From: Desulfotignum sp.
GTDB taxonomy: Bacteria > Desulfobacterota > Desulfobacteria > Desulfobacterales > Desulfobacteraceae
Reading direction: 5' to 3'
Length of the DNA: 57,653 nt
Assembly: GCA_021737695.1 (NCBI GenBank)
Contig: JAIPDL010000014.1
Coordinates: 1 to 57,653 of the forward strand
Below the pieces are notes generated by a model. That model saw only the letters and a program-made list of their open reading frames with translations. It did no database searches and was not told the DNA's origin. Position 1 is the first letter of the stretch. Each line of letters opens with the position of its first letter. Below, in pieces: positions 34,598-44,223 of the stretch. The position numbers and the translations under genes are program-made.

Positions 34598-35477
34598 ACA
34601 GCAGCGTGGAAACCATGATGGCACCGGATGCCAGATCCGTGTCTGAATTCAACTGCCCGGACAGCACATAAATCGCTGTGGACGTGGGCAGAGAAAAAAA
34701 GATCATGCCCGCGGTAAACGCCGTGCCCGTCACCTGAAATCCCTTGAGCAGCAAAAACCCTGACAGCGGCAGCAGCAGCAGCTTGATCCCGGCGGCCAGC
34801 AGCGATACCCCGGCATGATCGGCCAGGCCTTTGAACCGCAAGGACCCGCCGATGGAAATCAAAGCCAGGGGCAGGGTCACAGCGGTCATCAGCGAAAACG
34901 TATTTTGGACAAACACGGGAAACACCAGATCTGACCGGGAAAACAAAAATCCGACCACACATCCGATAATCAAGGGATTGGATACCAGGGCCCGGACAAA
35001 ATATGTCAGGTTTTTCCGGATGGAGGGGCTGCCGCCGGAATACCATACCAGCACGGACACGGACAGCACACTGACCAGCGGAATGACCACCCCGACCAGA
35101 ATCCCGAAATGACGGACCCCGTCTTCGCCCAGCACCGTCAATACCAGAGCCATGCCGATATAGGTGTTGAATCGAAAACAAGCCTGGCAGAACGATCCTG
35201 CCTGAAACGCGGAAATCTTAAAATACCGAATCGCCGCAAGGCTTGCGGCAAATGCCAGAAACACCCCGGAAAGCCCTGCCAGGCAAAGGCCGGCACTCAC
35301 GCCCTGATCCGGGGTACTGGTCCCGATTTTCCAGAACAGCATAACCGGAAAAAACACATAATATACCAGCCGGTCGGACATGGCCAGAAACCGCGGGTCC
35401 GTCATGCCGGACGATTTTAAAATCCGGCCGAGCAGCAGCAGGATAAATAAGGGAAACAGGGTATTGAGGATCAGCAT
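34563..35477 (-). CDS. AEC-family transporter
   Basis: 304 aa with about ten helices. Family features: GSFCQACFRFNTYIGMALVL in helix 4, SNPLIIGCVVGFLFS, and LPLALISIGGSLRFKG at the centre. The likely role is efflux of an organic anion; the substrate is unknown. Its C-terminal codons fall in the 42-bp repeat shared with the tetR gene. It ends next to the island, and its ATG lies 1 bp after the stop of the M24 peptidase gene, so the two are one operon. Confidence 0.83.
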   Translation of the reverse strand: MLILNTLFPLFILLLLGRILKSSGMTDPRFLAMSDRLVYYVFFPVMLFWKIGTSTPDQGVSAGLCLAGLSGVFLAFAASLAAIRYFKISAFQAGSFCQACFRFNTYIGMALVLTVLGEDGVRHFGILVGVVIPLVSVLSVSVLVWYSGGSPSIRKNLTYFVRALVSNPLIIGCVVGFLFSRSDLVFPVFVQNTFSLMTAVTLPLALISIGGSLRFKGLADHAGVSLLAAGIKLLLLPLSGFLLLKGFQVTGTAFTAGMIFFSLPTSTAIYVLSGQLNSDTDLASGAIMVSTLLSFIPLTLSLLI

Positions 35478-35478
35478 G

Positions 35479-36684
35479 TCAGAGAATGAACATCCGGTTT
35501 TCTGTGACGCTCAGAAACCGGGCACGGGTTTCGGTCACCTGGATGACGCTTTCAATGCCTGCGGCAAACCGGTCTTTAAAAATAAATTTGGGTTCCACGG
35601 CAAACACCATGCCGGGCATCAGTTCCTGGGGATTGTTTTTGGACAGAACCGGGGACTCCACCAGTTCCAGGCCCACGCCATGGCCGATAAACCGGGATTT
35701 AAGGTCCGGCAGTCCCAGAAACGCCTCAGCCAGACCCAGTTTTTCCGCCCGGTTCACAGCCGCAGAGAACACCTCGCCGGCCGGGATACCCGGCTCCATC
35801 TTCTCCAGGACGTGATGCAGGATATCAATGGCTGCCTGGCCGGCCTGTTCAGCATCTGATGGCAAGGTGCCCAGCACCAGCATCCGGGTCTCGTCCATGT
35901 GGTATCCGTTAACCATGGTGCCTAAATCCAGAAGGATGGGTTCGTTTCTCTGAATCAATTTATGTCCGGCCCCGTATGGATAGGCACTGCATGTGCCCGT
36001 GCCGCACACGGGGCTGTCCAGGGCCCCGCCCTGCCCGCCGGAAACCCCGCTCATGAGATGATGGGCAAACCCTTCGGCCCGGTAATGCCGCACCAGAAGT
36101 TTGCCGGAATGACCATGGGCCCGGGCAAAGGCTTCCACACGGCCGCAAAAAGCGATCTCCGATTCTCCGGGGGTCATGTTTTCACAGACAAATGAAAAGG
36201 TCTGCCGGGACAGGTCAGCCACAGCCTGCATCTGTTCAATCTCCCAGCCGGATTTGATCATGCGGCATTCCGTGATCAACGAGGCGGCATCCGTGAGAGC
36301 GGCTGGATGAAACAATGTGTCAAAAAACTGAAAATCCCGCACGGGCACCACATCAAACGCCAGGCCGATGGACTGGGGCCATGCATCTTGACGCGATTTG
36401 ATAAGGCCAGGGATGCGGGTGATGGATGCCACGGGAATCACGGCATCGATCCCGGTTTCCGCCAGAGCCCGGGGCAGATACCGTTTGACAAACAGCAAAG
36501 GATCCTGGTCCAGGGGCACATACAGATAGGCATCCTGGGCCGTGCCGGAAAAATAATAGATATCGGGTTTGTGGGTCAGAAACACCGCTTCGGTGCCCGT
36601 ATTTTCCATGCGGGTTTTCAGGGCATGAATCCGGCGGGATATTTCAGAAACCGGGACCCGTGCCAGCAACGCTTCAGTTTTCAT
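35479..36684 (-). CDS. M24-family metallopeptidase (Xaa-Pro aminopeptidase-like)
   Basis: 401 aa from the ATG at 36684; the frame is open to 36789 but that would overlap the kinase by over 100 bp. N-terminal creatinase-like domain, then the pita-bread catalytic domain. Metal ligands: Asp in LLDLGTMVNGYHMDETR (two), His in FIGHGVGLE, Glu in FAVEPKF and Glu in GIESVIQV. All five are present, so it should be active. Such enzymes cleave Xaa-Pro peptides or related amides. Coupled upstream to a hybrid kinase (11-bp overlap) and downstream to the AEC carrier, suggesting a peptide or amide sensing and use unit. Confidence 0.83.
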   Translation of the reverse strand: MKTEALLARVPVSEISRRIHALKTRMENTGTEAVFLTHKPDIYYFSGTAQDAYLYVPLDQDPLLFVKRYLPRALAETGIDAVIPVASITRIPGLIKSRQDAWPQSIGLAFDVVPVRDFQFFDTLFHPAALTDAASLITECRMIKSGWEIEQMQAVADLSRQTFSFVCENMTPGESEIAFCGRVEAFARAHGHSGKLLVRHYRAEGFAHHLMSGVSGGQGGALDSPVCGTGTCSAYPYGAGHKLIQRNEPILLDLGTMVNGYHMDETRMLVLGTLPSDAEQAGQAAIDILHHVLEKMEPGIPAGEVFSAAVNRAEKLGLAEAFLGLPDLKSRFIGHGVGLELVESPVLSKNNPQELMPGMVFAVEPKFIFKDRFAAGIESVIQVTETRARFLSVTENRMFIL

Positions 36685-38239
36685 CCAGAATTTTTTGGAT
36701 GCTCTGGAGAAGATCCCGGGGACTGACCGGTTTTTGAATATATTTTTTGATCCCCATCCCAGTGGCCGTGTCTTCGGAAATATCTTCACTGAAACCGCAC
36801 CACAGAATAATCGGCATATCCGGCCGGATTTCCAGAATGTTTTCAGACAGTTTATCGCCTGTCAACTCCGGCATGGTCATGTCCGTGATCACCAGATCCA
36901 CCCCGTTGGGGTCTGATTCAAAGGCCTTCAGCGCAGCGGCCCCGTTTTCAAACAATACCACCTCATATCCGTGGCCCGTCAGAAATTCCTCATAAATCTG
37001 GCGAATCGCTTTTTCATCATCCACCAGCATAATGATTTTTCCGCTGCGTTGAGACGGGGTCTTTGATACTGGCCGTGCCGGTGCCCGTTCCTCTGACGCC
37101 GGTTCTGTTTCAGCCCCGGCCACCGGGAAAAAGACCTCCACCGTGGTCCCTTTGTCCGGTTGGGTGTGAACAATCAGCATACCGTCATGGTCATCCACAA
37201 TCATCTGAACGTCGTTTAGATCCATGCCGCCTGTCAATTTTCCAGACGTTTTGGCATCCGTATCCGGATGGACGGGGGTGTCAGGCGTTTTTCCATTTCT
37301 GTCGTGCCCCGTATCGGCAACAGACAGTTTCAGATACTCTCCTGCAGGCACTTGTTTGCCCTGAATCTGCCGGGGTTGAATAATTTTTTCATCCGTCAGT
37401 GATACTGTCAGCACCCCCCCGTTTTTTTTTAAGGTCTGATATGCATTCAGGCACAGGCCCATGAACATCTGATGAATTTTTGCCGGATCCGCCGGTATCA
37501 TCTGTTTTGAATCCAGGCGGGTTTCCATTTCAATGAATGCCGGGAAAGACGACCGGAGCAGTTTCATGGATTCTTTGACAATCAGATATACCCGCAACTG
37601 TTTTTTCTGATCCCCGGTCTCACGGCTGAAGGCCAATACCTGCTGCACCAGTCCAGCCGCACGCTGGGCCGCCGCTAACACCTGATCCATTTGTTCTGAG
37701 GCTTTCCGGGGATTGTCCAGACTGATTTTAGCCAGCTGGGCATAACCGAATATCCCGGAAAGAATATTGTTGAAATCATGGGAGATGCCGGCCGCCAGCG
37801 TGCCCAGGGCTTCCAGTTTCTGTGACTGCTGCAGGCGAAGGGCCTGACTTTTCTGCTCGGTCATATCCCTGGCAATGCCGTGAAAACCGACAGGGTTTCC
37901 ATCCACGCCAGTTACAAGGGACACAGACGTATCCACATGCCGGACAGATCCGTCCTTTCGGATGAGCTGCCAGTCAAACGCTTTGCATCCTTTTTTAGTC
38001 TGATACACCTGATTGAAGGTCTGAAACACTTTTTCGGCATTTTCTTTGTCCATGAAAATCCGGTTATTCATCCCGGTCATTTCCGAAGGATCATATCCTA
38101 AAATATCACACATGGCCTGGTTGAAACTGACAAGATTTCCTGCCAGATCAACCTCGTAATATCCGTCTTCAAGGGATTGGACAATGGCTTTGAATTTATT
38201 GTCTGCCGCAGGCATTGGTTTCCTTTTGTTTTTCAACAC
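36674..38239 (-). CDS. Soluble PAS hybrid kinase with degenerate ATPase domain and receiver
   Basis: 521 aa, no transmembrane segment. PAS domain at about 14-130 (VQSLEDGYYEVDLAGNLVSF). HisKA motif LAAGISHDFNNIL with H154. N-box LCLNAYQTL (N265) is present. After DTG (309-311), however, the G1 glycine is lost (HDRNGKTPD), and the G2 box GxGxGL is replaced by SGKLTGGMDLN, so ATP binding is doubtful. The C-terminal receiver (LVDDEK, acceptor D453 in DLVITDMTMPELTG, KPVS) looks intact. It may act as a receiver or scaffold phosphorylated by another kinase. Confidence 0.82.
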   Translation of the reverse strand: MLKNKRKPMPAADNKFKAIVQSLEDGYYEVDLAGNLVSFNQAMCDILGYDPSEMTGMNNRIFMDKENAEKVFQTFNQVYQTKKGCKAFDWQLIRKDGSVRHVDTSVSLVTGVDGNPVGFHGIARDMTEQKSQALRLQQSQKLEALGTLAAGISHDFNNILSGIFGYAQLAKISLDNPRKASEQMDQVLAAAQRAAGLVQQVLAFSRETGDQKKQLRVYLIVKESMKLLRSSFPAFIEMETRLDSKQMIPADPAKIHQMFMGLCLNAYQTLKKNGGVLTVSLTDEKIIQPRQIQGKQVPAGEYLKLSVADTGHDRNGKTPDTPVHPDTDAKTSGKLTGGMDLNDVQMIVDDHDGMLIVHTQPDKGTTVEVFFPVAGAETEPASEERAPARPVSKTPSQRSGKIIMLVDDEKAIRQIYEEFLTGHGYEVVLFENGAAALKAFESDPNGVDLVITDMTMPELTGDKLSENILEIRPDMPIILWCGFSEDISEDTATGMGIKKYIQKPVSPRDLLQSIQKILDEN

Positions 38240-38407
38240 ACAATTTTTTTAACGATATTTTTTTTAGCTTATATCAAAGTTTTGCGCAATGCAACGTGTC
38301 TTGTCTGAAATTTCATTAAAACCCGGAACAAAAACCATGCCTTGAATTGACAATTCAGACCCAGACCTTATGATAAAGCAACTTTTAATTCATTTAAGGA
38401 GAAACAG

Positions 38408-38938
38408 ATGCCTGATTTAACCGCTGTCATGGAAACCAGCAAAGGAACCATCCGCCTGAAACTGTTTGCCGATCAAACCCCTGTCACCTGCGGCAGTTTT
38501 GCCAACCTGGCCAAAAGACAATATTACAACGGACTCAAATTCCACCGGGTGATCAATGATTTCATGATCCAGGGCGGATGCCCTTACGGCACCGGCACGG
38601 GTGGTCCGGGGTATGCGTTTGAAAACGAATGTAAAAAAGAGATCAAACACGACAAGCCGGGGATTCTGTCCATGGCCAATGCCGGGCCCGGAACCAATGG
38701 ATCCCAGTTTTTCATCACCCACGGCCCCACCCCCCATCTGGACGGCATGCACACGGTCTTTGGTGTGGTTGAAAGTGATGCCGACCAGAAGGTAGTGGAC
38801 AGTATCGTCCAGGGGGATACCATTGAAAGTGTCGAAATCCAGGGGAATGTGGGGTCTTTATTCAAAAAGATCAAACCCCGTCTGGATGAATGGAACAAGA
38901 CATTGAACAAAAATTTTCCCAAACTGCCCAAAGCATAA
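38408..38938 (+). CDS. Cyclophilin-type peptidyl-prolyl cis-trans isomerase
   Basis: 176 aa, no signal peptide, so cytoplasmic. Core motifs: [52 protein letters not shown]. The catalytic Arg in FHRV and the FFIT strand are present. AAGGAG lies 7 bp upstream. It catalyses proline isomerisation during protein folding. Single gene with its own terminator. Confidence 0.93.
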   Translation: MPDLTAVMETSKGTIRLKLFADQTPVTCGSFANLAKRQYYNGLKFHRVINDFMIQGGCPYGTGTGGPGYAFENECKKEIKHDKPGILSMANAGPGTNGSQFFITHGPTPHLDGMHTVFGVVESDADQKVVDSIVQGDTIESVEIQGNVGSLFKKIKPRLDEWNKTLNKNFPKLPKA

Positions 38939-38944
38939 AACGAC

Positions 38945-38980
38945 AAAAAGCCGGACAAAATGAATTGTCCGGCTTTTTGC
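38945..38980. terminator. Bidirectional rho-independent terminator
   Basis: AAAAAGCCGGACAA, 6-base loop, TTGTCCGGCTTTTT (38945-38978), followed by more T. A perfect 14-bp stem with A/T tails on both sides serves the cyclophilin gene and the convergent gene at 39005. Confidence 0.88.
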
Positions 38981-39004
38981 TTTTATGCTCCTTATTTTTA
39001 CCGA

Positions 39005-39394
39005 TCAGGGTGTTGCCATATCGATATAAAAAGGAATCACATGCAGGGTCTTGTTTCTTTCGCTGGTATGGCCTAAACGCCAGTCTCTGACCGGCACCCC
39101 TGCGTCTTTGATTTTTTGAATCATGCCCTTGATATCGATAAGCGGGTGCCTTGCAAACACTTTGGGCAACCCATATGTCAGGCTGCACACCAGACATTTG
39201 CCGGGCCGCTGAATCAAATGAAATCCCAGCTCCACGGTTTCCGGCTTGACAGACAGACATTCCAGACGGATATCATAGGCCCCTTCGGACACATCACCAT
39301 ACAAGGCCTCAAAAAACCGGTCACTGGTATGGGGCGGCAACAGGGTATCACAGAAATCCGGGGTAAAAATACTTTTCAACGCATTCTGATTCAT
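39005..39394 (-). CDS. Conserved protein of unknown function
   Basis: 129 aa from the ATG at 39394, with AAGGA about 12 bp upstream. No known motif apart from CLVCSLTYGLPKVF, which has two cysteines that could bind metal. It resembles small proteins common in sulfate reducers that some databases label oddly as homeobox proteins, a name with no functional meaning here. It is divergent from nqrA and convergent with the cyclophilin gene. Confidence 0.65.
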   Translation of the reverse strand: MNQNALKSIFTPDFCDTLLPPHTSDRFFEALYGDVSEGAYDIRLECLSVKPETVELGFHLIQRPGKCLVCSLTYGLPKVFARHPLIDIKGMIQKIKDAGVPVRDWRLGHTSERNKTLHVIPFYIDMATP

Positions 39395-39691
39395 CAGATT
39401 CACCAATCCTTGACTTCATCAAATGGTTTATGAATTAAGCCCTTTCTTTACAATAATCTGATTAAAAAAATCAAGATTAAAAAATACCGGTTCCTTCCTG
39501 TGCCATACCAAACGGGTTTGCCGAATTTTTATCCGCTTTTTAATTTGCTGGCCCAAATTCTTTATGGTAAGGTAAAAAAAATTGGGGGTCTTGATCTGCC
39601 CCGAAAATTTGGTAGACTGTATATTCCGCTGAAAAAGAAGCATTCAGCCAGGTGGAATCGATATGAACAACCATGGGAACCCATACATTAC

Positions 39692-41023
39692 ATGGAAAAA
39701 ATGGCACCTTCCAAAGGCTTTAAACTGAAACTGGCCGGCATGCCGGACACCAGTGTCATCCGACTTTCCCGACCGGCCACAGTGGGCGTTTCCGCCCTGG
39801 ACATCCCTCACATCCGGCCCAAACTGCTGGTCAAAGAAAAAGAGGCCGTCAAAACCGGCACCCCGTTGTTCCATGACAAACGGGATCCTGACATCCGGTA
39901 TGTGTCTCCGGGCACCGGCACCGTGAAACAGATCCGGTTCGGCCCCCGGCGCCGCCTGATCGAGGTGGTGATCGCCCTGGACGGCATGGACGATTTTGTG
40001 GCATTTGATCCCGTGTCTCCGGCAGACCTGAACACCCTTTCAGACCCGGATTTGATCGACCGGCTCAAACAGGGCGGCATGTGGCAGACCCTGCGGCAGC
40101 TGCCGGCCCGGGACACGGCGGACAGCAGCACACCCCCGCCCATGATCATTGTCTGCCTCAACGGCAATGATCTGTTTTCTCCGCATCCGGGCCGGGTCCT
40201 TCAAAATAGAATCAAACAGTTTGAATTCGGGCTGGCCATTCTTCAACGGTTCAGCGACCGGATCATTGTCGCGGCCCGCAAAAGTGCCATGGACCGGCTG
40301 GAGCCGGTCAAACACCGGATTACCCATCAGGTGGCAGATATCTATCCGGCCTGGGACCCGGGAGCGATTTTATACCACATCAAAACAAAGGCGGAAGAAA
40401 ACCAGGCCTGGTATATCCATGTGGAGGGCCTGATCCGGATGGCCCAGTTTCTGGAAACGGGCCGGTATCCCGTGGAAACCATGGTGACCGTCACCAAAGG
40501 GCATGACAAAAAACCGCATATGATCACCCGCCCGGGCGCACCTGTCCGGCTGCTGGCCGGCAATTATCCTTCCGACAGCGTGATCACCACAGGCCAGCTC
40601 AACGGCAGAAAGGTGGACCCGGATACCCACCTGGGTTTTTTTGAAACCACGTTGAACATTCTTCCGAACGCGCCCGATGATGAAATGTTCGGATTCCTGA
40701 AGCCCGGGCTGAACAAGCCCACGGTGTCCAAAACCTTTCTTTCCTGCCTTGTGAACAAAGAAGTTCAGCTGGACGGCACCCTGCACGGCGAAGAACGGGC
40801 CTGTATCAACTGCGGCTATTGTGAAACCATCTGCCCCGTGGATCTGATGCCCAGCTTCATCATGAAGGCCCTGCACGGGGATGACATTGAAGAGGCTTTG
40901 CAGCTGGGACTTCTGGATTGCTGCCGATGCGGACTGTGTTCGTTTACCTGCCCGTCCAAAATCGAGCTGACCCAGATTCTGTCTTTGGGTATGGATACCC
41001 ATCACAAGGATAAACAAGGATAA
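39692..41023 (+). CDS. nqrA: Na+-translocating NADH:quinone reductase subunit A with two retained [4Fe-4S] motifs
   Basis: 443 aa from the ATG at 39692; the frame is open from 39500, but the family N-terminus begins at KGFKLKLAG. Nqr stretches: VKEKEAVKTGTPLFHDKRDP, VSPGTGTVKQI, RPGAPVRLLAGNYPSDSVI. Unlike classical NqrA it keeps two full ferredoxin motifs in the C-terminal part: C371, C374, C377, C381 and C410, C413, C416, C420. This makes it RnfC-like there. A 21-codon ORF at 39663 with a better RBS (AGGTGG) overlaps the start in another frame and may be a leader. First gene of nqrABCDEF-pyrDKE. Confidence 0.87.
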   Translation: MEKMAPSKGFKLKLAGMPDTSVIRLSRPATVGVSALDIPHIRPKLLVKEKEAVKTGTPLFHDKRDPDIRYVSPGTGTVKQIRFGPRRRLIEVVIALDGMDDFVAFDPVSPADLNTLSDPDLIDRLKQGGMWQTLRQLPARDTADSSTPPPMIIVCLNGNDLFSPHPGRVLQNRIKQFEFGLAILQRFSDRIIVAARKSAMDRLEPVKHRITHQVADIYPAWDPGAILYHIKTKAEENQAWYIHVEGLIRMAQFLETGRYPVETMVTVTKGHDKKPHMITRPGAPVRLLAGNYPSDSVITTGQLNGRKVDPDTHLGFFETTLNILPNAPDDEMFGFLKPGLNKPTVSKTFLSCLVNKEVQLDGTLHGEERACINCGYCETICPVDLMPSFIMKALHGDDIEEALQLGLLDCCRCGLCSFTCPSKIELTQILSLGMDTHHKDKQG

Positions 41024-41035
41024 CCATACGATACC

Positions 41036-42196
41036 ATGAATCCCATCAAAAAAATATTCGATCTGCTGGAACACGATTTCAGTGAATCCGGTAATTTTGC
41101 TAAACTGGCGCCCCTGTTTGATGCCACCAAAACTTTTTTCTTTCTGCCGTCCCCCAAAACCGGCATAGGACCGTTCATCCGGGATCACCTGGATCTGAAA
41201 CGCTACATGAGTGTGGTGCTGCTGTCTTTGATGCCCGTGCTGTTTTTCGGCATGTACAACACGGGGTTTCAGTCCGGTCTGGCCAGGGGTGAATCCCTTG
41301 ATTTCTGGAGCGCTTTTCTGTCCGGGGCCTGGGTGGTGATGCCCATCATCATCGTGTCCTATGCCGTGGGATTTTTCTGGGAGATCCTGTTTGCCGCCAT
41401 CCGGCGCCATCCCATATCGGAAGGGTTCCTGGTCACGGGCATGCTGTTTCCTTTGACCCTGCCCCCCACCATCCCCCTGTGGCAGGTGGCTTTGGGTATC
41501 TCATTCGGCGTGGTCATCGGCAAGGAGATCTTCGGCGGCACGGGCCGGAATATTCTGAACCCGGCCCTCACGGCCCGGGCATTTGTGTTTTTCTCCTATC
41601 CCGTGACCATGTCCGGCAATGTATGGGTGGCCGGTGCCAATGCCGTGGACGGGATCACCGGTGCCACGGCCCTAGCCGTCACAGCCGACGGCGGCACCAG
41701 CCTGACGGCGGCCCTGGCCGACCAGGGATTTTCCCTGCCGCATCTGTTTTTCGGGCTGGTGCCCGGCAGTATCGGAGAAACCTCGGCCCTGTGCTGTCTG
41801 ATCGGGGCCGCCATTCTGATGATCACCCGCATCGCCAACTATCGAATCATCCTGGGCGGCATGGCCGGACTGATTCTGACGGCGCTGCTGACCTGGCTTC
41901 TTCCGGGCACCTCCGGCACCTGGGTTGATGCCGGTCCGATTTACCATCTGTGTGCCGGCGGATTTTTGTTCGGCATCTCTTTTATGGCCACAGACCCCGT
42001 GTCTGCGCCGGGCACCAACCCGGGCCGGTGGATTTTCGGGTTTCTCATCGGATTTCTCACCGTGATCCTGCGGGTGGCCAACCCGGCCTTTGCCGAGGGC
42101 GTGATGCTGGCCATCCTGTTCATGAACGTATTTGCCCCGCTGCTGGATCATCTGGTCATGAAACACAGAATATCAAAGAGGATCCCCAATGTCTGA
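41036..42196 (+). CDS. nqrB: Na+-translocating NADH:quinone reductase subunit B
   Basis: 386 aa, about ten helices. Conserved GRNILNPALTARAFVFFSYP, and TGATALAV, where the Thr is the site of covalent FMN attachment in NqrB. SFMATDPVSAP and the GVMLAILFMNVF stretch are also typical. It forms the membrane core that moves Na+ and holds riboflavin/FMN. It overlaps nqrC by 8 bp. Confidence 0.94.
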   Translation: MNPIKKIFDLLEHDFSESGNFAKLAPLFDATKTFFFLPSPKTGIGPFIRDHLDLKRYMSVVLLSLMPVLFFGMYNTGFQSGLARGESLDFWSAFLSGAWVVMPIIIVSYAVGFFWEILFAAIRRHPISEGFLVTGMLFPLTLPPTIPLWQVALGISFGVVIGKEIFGGTGRNILNPALTARAFVFFSYPVTMSGNVWVAGANAVDGITGATALAVTADGGTSLTAALADQGFSLPHLFFGLVPGSIGETSALCCLIGAAILMITRIANYRIILGGMAGLILTALLTWLLPGTSGTWVDAGPIYHLCAGGFLFGISFMATDPVSAPGTNPGRWIFGFLIGFLTVILRVANPAFAEGVMLAILFMNVFAPLLDHLVMKHRISKRIPNV

Positions 42197-42941
42197 CAAA
42201 AAGCAATCCAACCGGTCTTTCAAAAACAGCCGGGTCTATGTGGTTTTTTTTGCCCTGGCCGTGGCGCTGGTATTCAGTGTGCTGATCACGTCCGCCGCCA
42301 CCATGCTCAAGCCGTTGCACCAGCAGAACCGGATTCTGGATAAAAAGACCAATCTGCTGAAAGCCGCCAACCTGCTGCCGGAAAATAAAAAACTGACCCC
42401 TGAAAAGATTCAGACCATCTTTGACACCCGTATCCGGGAGGTCTATGCCGACCCCCGGGGCCAGATCCTGCAACAAGCCACGGGTGACAGTCTCCAGCTG
42501 TACCTGATTCATACAAAACAGCAGGTACAGGGCTACATCATTCCCATCACCACCCGGGGACTGTGGGGAAAAATTCATGGGTACCTGGCGTTTGAATCCG
42601 ACGGTGAAACCGTGGCCGGGTTTTCCGTGTACAGCCATTCCGAAACCCCGGGCCTGGGCGGAGAAATCGAAAGCCAGTGGTTTCAGGACAATTTCAAGGG
42701 CAAAAAAATTCTCAACGCCCATAATCAGCTGGTGTCTGTGAACATTGCCAAAGGCAAATCCGAGAACCTGCCGGAAAACCTTCAGGACCATTACGTGGAC
42801 GGCATCTCCGGGGCCACCCTGACCGGACGATACCTCAGTGAAGGGCTGGAGGAGACATTGACGCAATATGAACCGGTTTCCATTATTTTTCGCCAGAAAA
42901 AGGGAAGCCCGACCCAATTAGAATCACTGCTGGATGAATAA
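42189..42941 (+). CDS. nqrC: Na+-translocating NADH:quinone reductase subunit C
   Basis: 250 aa. One N-terminal transmembrane helix ([21 protein letters not shown]), then a periplasmic FMN-binding domain ending in [12 protein letters not shown]; the Thr of SGAT is the covalent FMN site. [12 protein letters not shown] is also conserved. It carries electrons between NqrF/NqrD-E and NqrB on the periplasmic side. Confidence 0.94.
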   Translation: MSDKKQSNRSFKNSRVYVVFFALAVALVFSVLITSAATMLKPLHQQNRILDKKTNLLKAANLLPENKKLTPEKIQTIFDTRIREVYADPRGQILQQATGDSLQLYLIHTKQQVQGYIIPITTRGLWGKIHGYLAFESDGETVAGFSVYSHSETPGLGGEIESQWFQDNFKGKKILNAHNQLVSVNIAKGKSENLPENLQDHYVDGISGATLTGRYLSEGLEETLTQYEPVSIIFRQKKGSPTQLESLLDE

Positions 42942-42951
42942 GGATATTTTC

Positions 42952-43587
42952 ATGCAAAAAGATCTTTCTCACTACAAAGAGATTCTGGTCAAAGGCATCT
43001 GGAGGGAAAACCCCGTGGCTTACCAGGTGCTGGGCATCTGCTCGGCCCTGGCCGTCACGGTCAAAATGTCCACGGCCCTGGTCATGAGCATCGCTTTGAC
43101 CCTGGTAGCAGGATTTTCCGGATTGATCATCTCCAGCCTGCGCCACTTAATCCCCTCCAACATCCGGATCATCGTGGAACTGACGGTCATTGCCTCCCTG
43201 GTGATCGTCACGGACCAGATCCTCCAGGCGTATTTATATGATATTTCCAAACAGCTGTCCATTTTTGTGGGCCTGATCATCACCAACTGCATCATCCTGG
43301 GAAGAGCCGAGGCGTTCGCTCTGGCCAACAACCCGGCGGATTCTTTTGTGGACGGCATTGCCAACGGCTTAGGCTACAGCATGATCCTGATGGCCGTGGC
43401 GTTTTTCCGGGAACTGCTGGGATCCGGACAGTTTTTCGGCATTTCCGTGATTCCTCAGTTTGTGTATGATATGGGGTTCCAGGACATGGGCATCATGGTA
43501 CTGGCACCGGGGGCGTTTTTCATCATCGGCCTGCTGGTCTGGCTTAAAAACAGCCTGCCCGGCGGCATATCCCACGAAAAAAAATAA
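42952..43587 (+). CDS. nqrD: Na+-translocating NADH:quinone reductase subunit D
   Basis: 211 aa from the ATG at 42952, chosen because TAAGGA lies 8 bp upstream; an ATG at 42934 would overlap nqrC. Six helices with the Rnf/Nqr D-E family pattern, e.g. [19 protein letters not shown] with the conserved Cys thought to bind the intramembrane Fe centre together with NqrE, and [21 protein letters not shown]. Confidence 0.93.
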   Translation: MQKDLSHYKEILVKGIWRENPVAYQVLGICSALAVTVKMSTALVMSIALTLVAGFSGLIISSLRHLIPSNIRIIVELTVIASLVIVTDQILQAYLYDISKQLSIFVGLIITNCIILGRAEAFALANNPADSFVDGIANGLGYSMILMAVAFFRELLGSGQFFGISVIPQFVYDMGFQDMGIMVLAPGAFFIIGLLVWLKNSLPGGISHEKK

Positions 43588-43596
43588 GGAGCTGCC

Positions 43597-44205
43597 ATGG
43601 GCGATCTGCTGAGTCTGTTTATCAATTCCGTGTTCATCGGCAATATCCTGCTGGCCTATTTTTTAGGCATATGTTCATTCATTGCTGTCTCCAAAACCAT
43701 TGAAACCGCCACGGGACTGGGGCTGGCCGTGATTTTCGTTTTAACGGTCACCAGTCCGGTGAACTGGGTGATCTACCACGGACTGCTGGCCCCCGGGGCG
43801 TTGGCCTGGGCCGGGTTTCCGGAACTGGATTTGAGTTTTCTGAAATACATCACATTCATCGCCGTGATTGCAGCCATGGTGCAGGCCGTGGAAATGGTCA
43901 TCGACCGGTATTCCCCCCTGCTGTACGCCACTTTGGGGGTATTTCTGCCGTTAATCGCGGTGAACTGCGCCATTTTAGGGACTTCGCTGTTCATGGTGGA
44001 ACGTAACCACACCTTTGTTGAGTCTGTGGTGTTCGGTGCCGGGTCTGGCACGGGCTGGATGCTGGCCATCGTATCCATGGCCGCCATCCGGAAAAAAGTG
44101 CGGTATGCGGATGTACCCAAAGGCCTGGACGGATTCGGTTTTATCATGATCATTGCCGGGCTCATGGCCATGACCTTCATGATGTTTTCTGGCATCACCC
44201 TATAG
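43597..44205 (+). CDS. nqrE: Na+-translocating NADH:quinone reductase subunit E
   Basis: 202 aa, six helices, homologous to NqrD in inverted topology. Typical [21 protein letters not shown] and [16 protein letters not shown], each with one of the conserved intramembrane cysteines. AAGGAG lies about 8 bp upstream. Partner of NqrD in the Fe centre. Confidence 0.94.
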   Translation: MGDLLSLFINSVFIGNILLAYFLGICSFIAVSKTIETATGLGLAVIFVLTVTSPVNWVIYHGLLAPGALAWAGFPELDLSFLKYITFIAVIAAMVQAVEMVIDRYSPLLYATLGVFLPLIAVNCAILGTSLFMVERNHTFVESVVFGAGSGTGWMLAIVSMAAIRKKVRYADVPKGLDGFGFIMIIAGLMAMTFMMFSGITL

Positions 44206-44223
44206 TCTATCAAGGAGCACACA

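Noticed and set aside
10572-35477. Two AEC transporter genes as a duplicated mobile segment
   Set aside because: The two proteins are only distant family members with different sequence throughout; only the second shares the 42-bp repeat, with tetR.
39500-39691. N-terminal extension of NqrA from 39500
   Set aside because: The extra 64 residues do not resemble NqrA and have no RBS; the family N-terminus starts after 39692.
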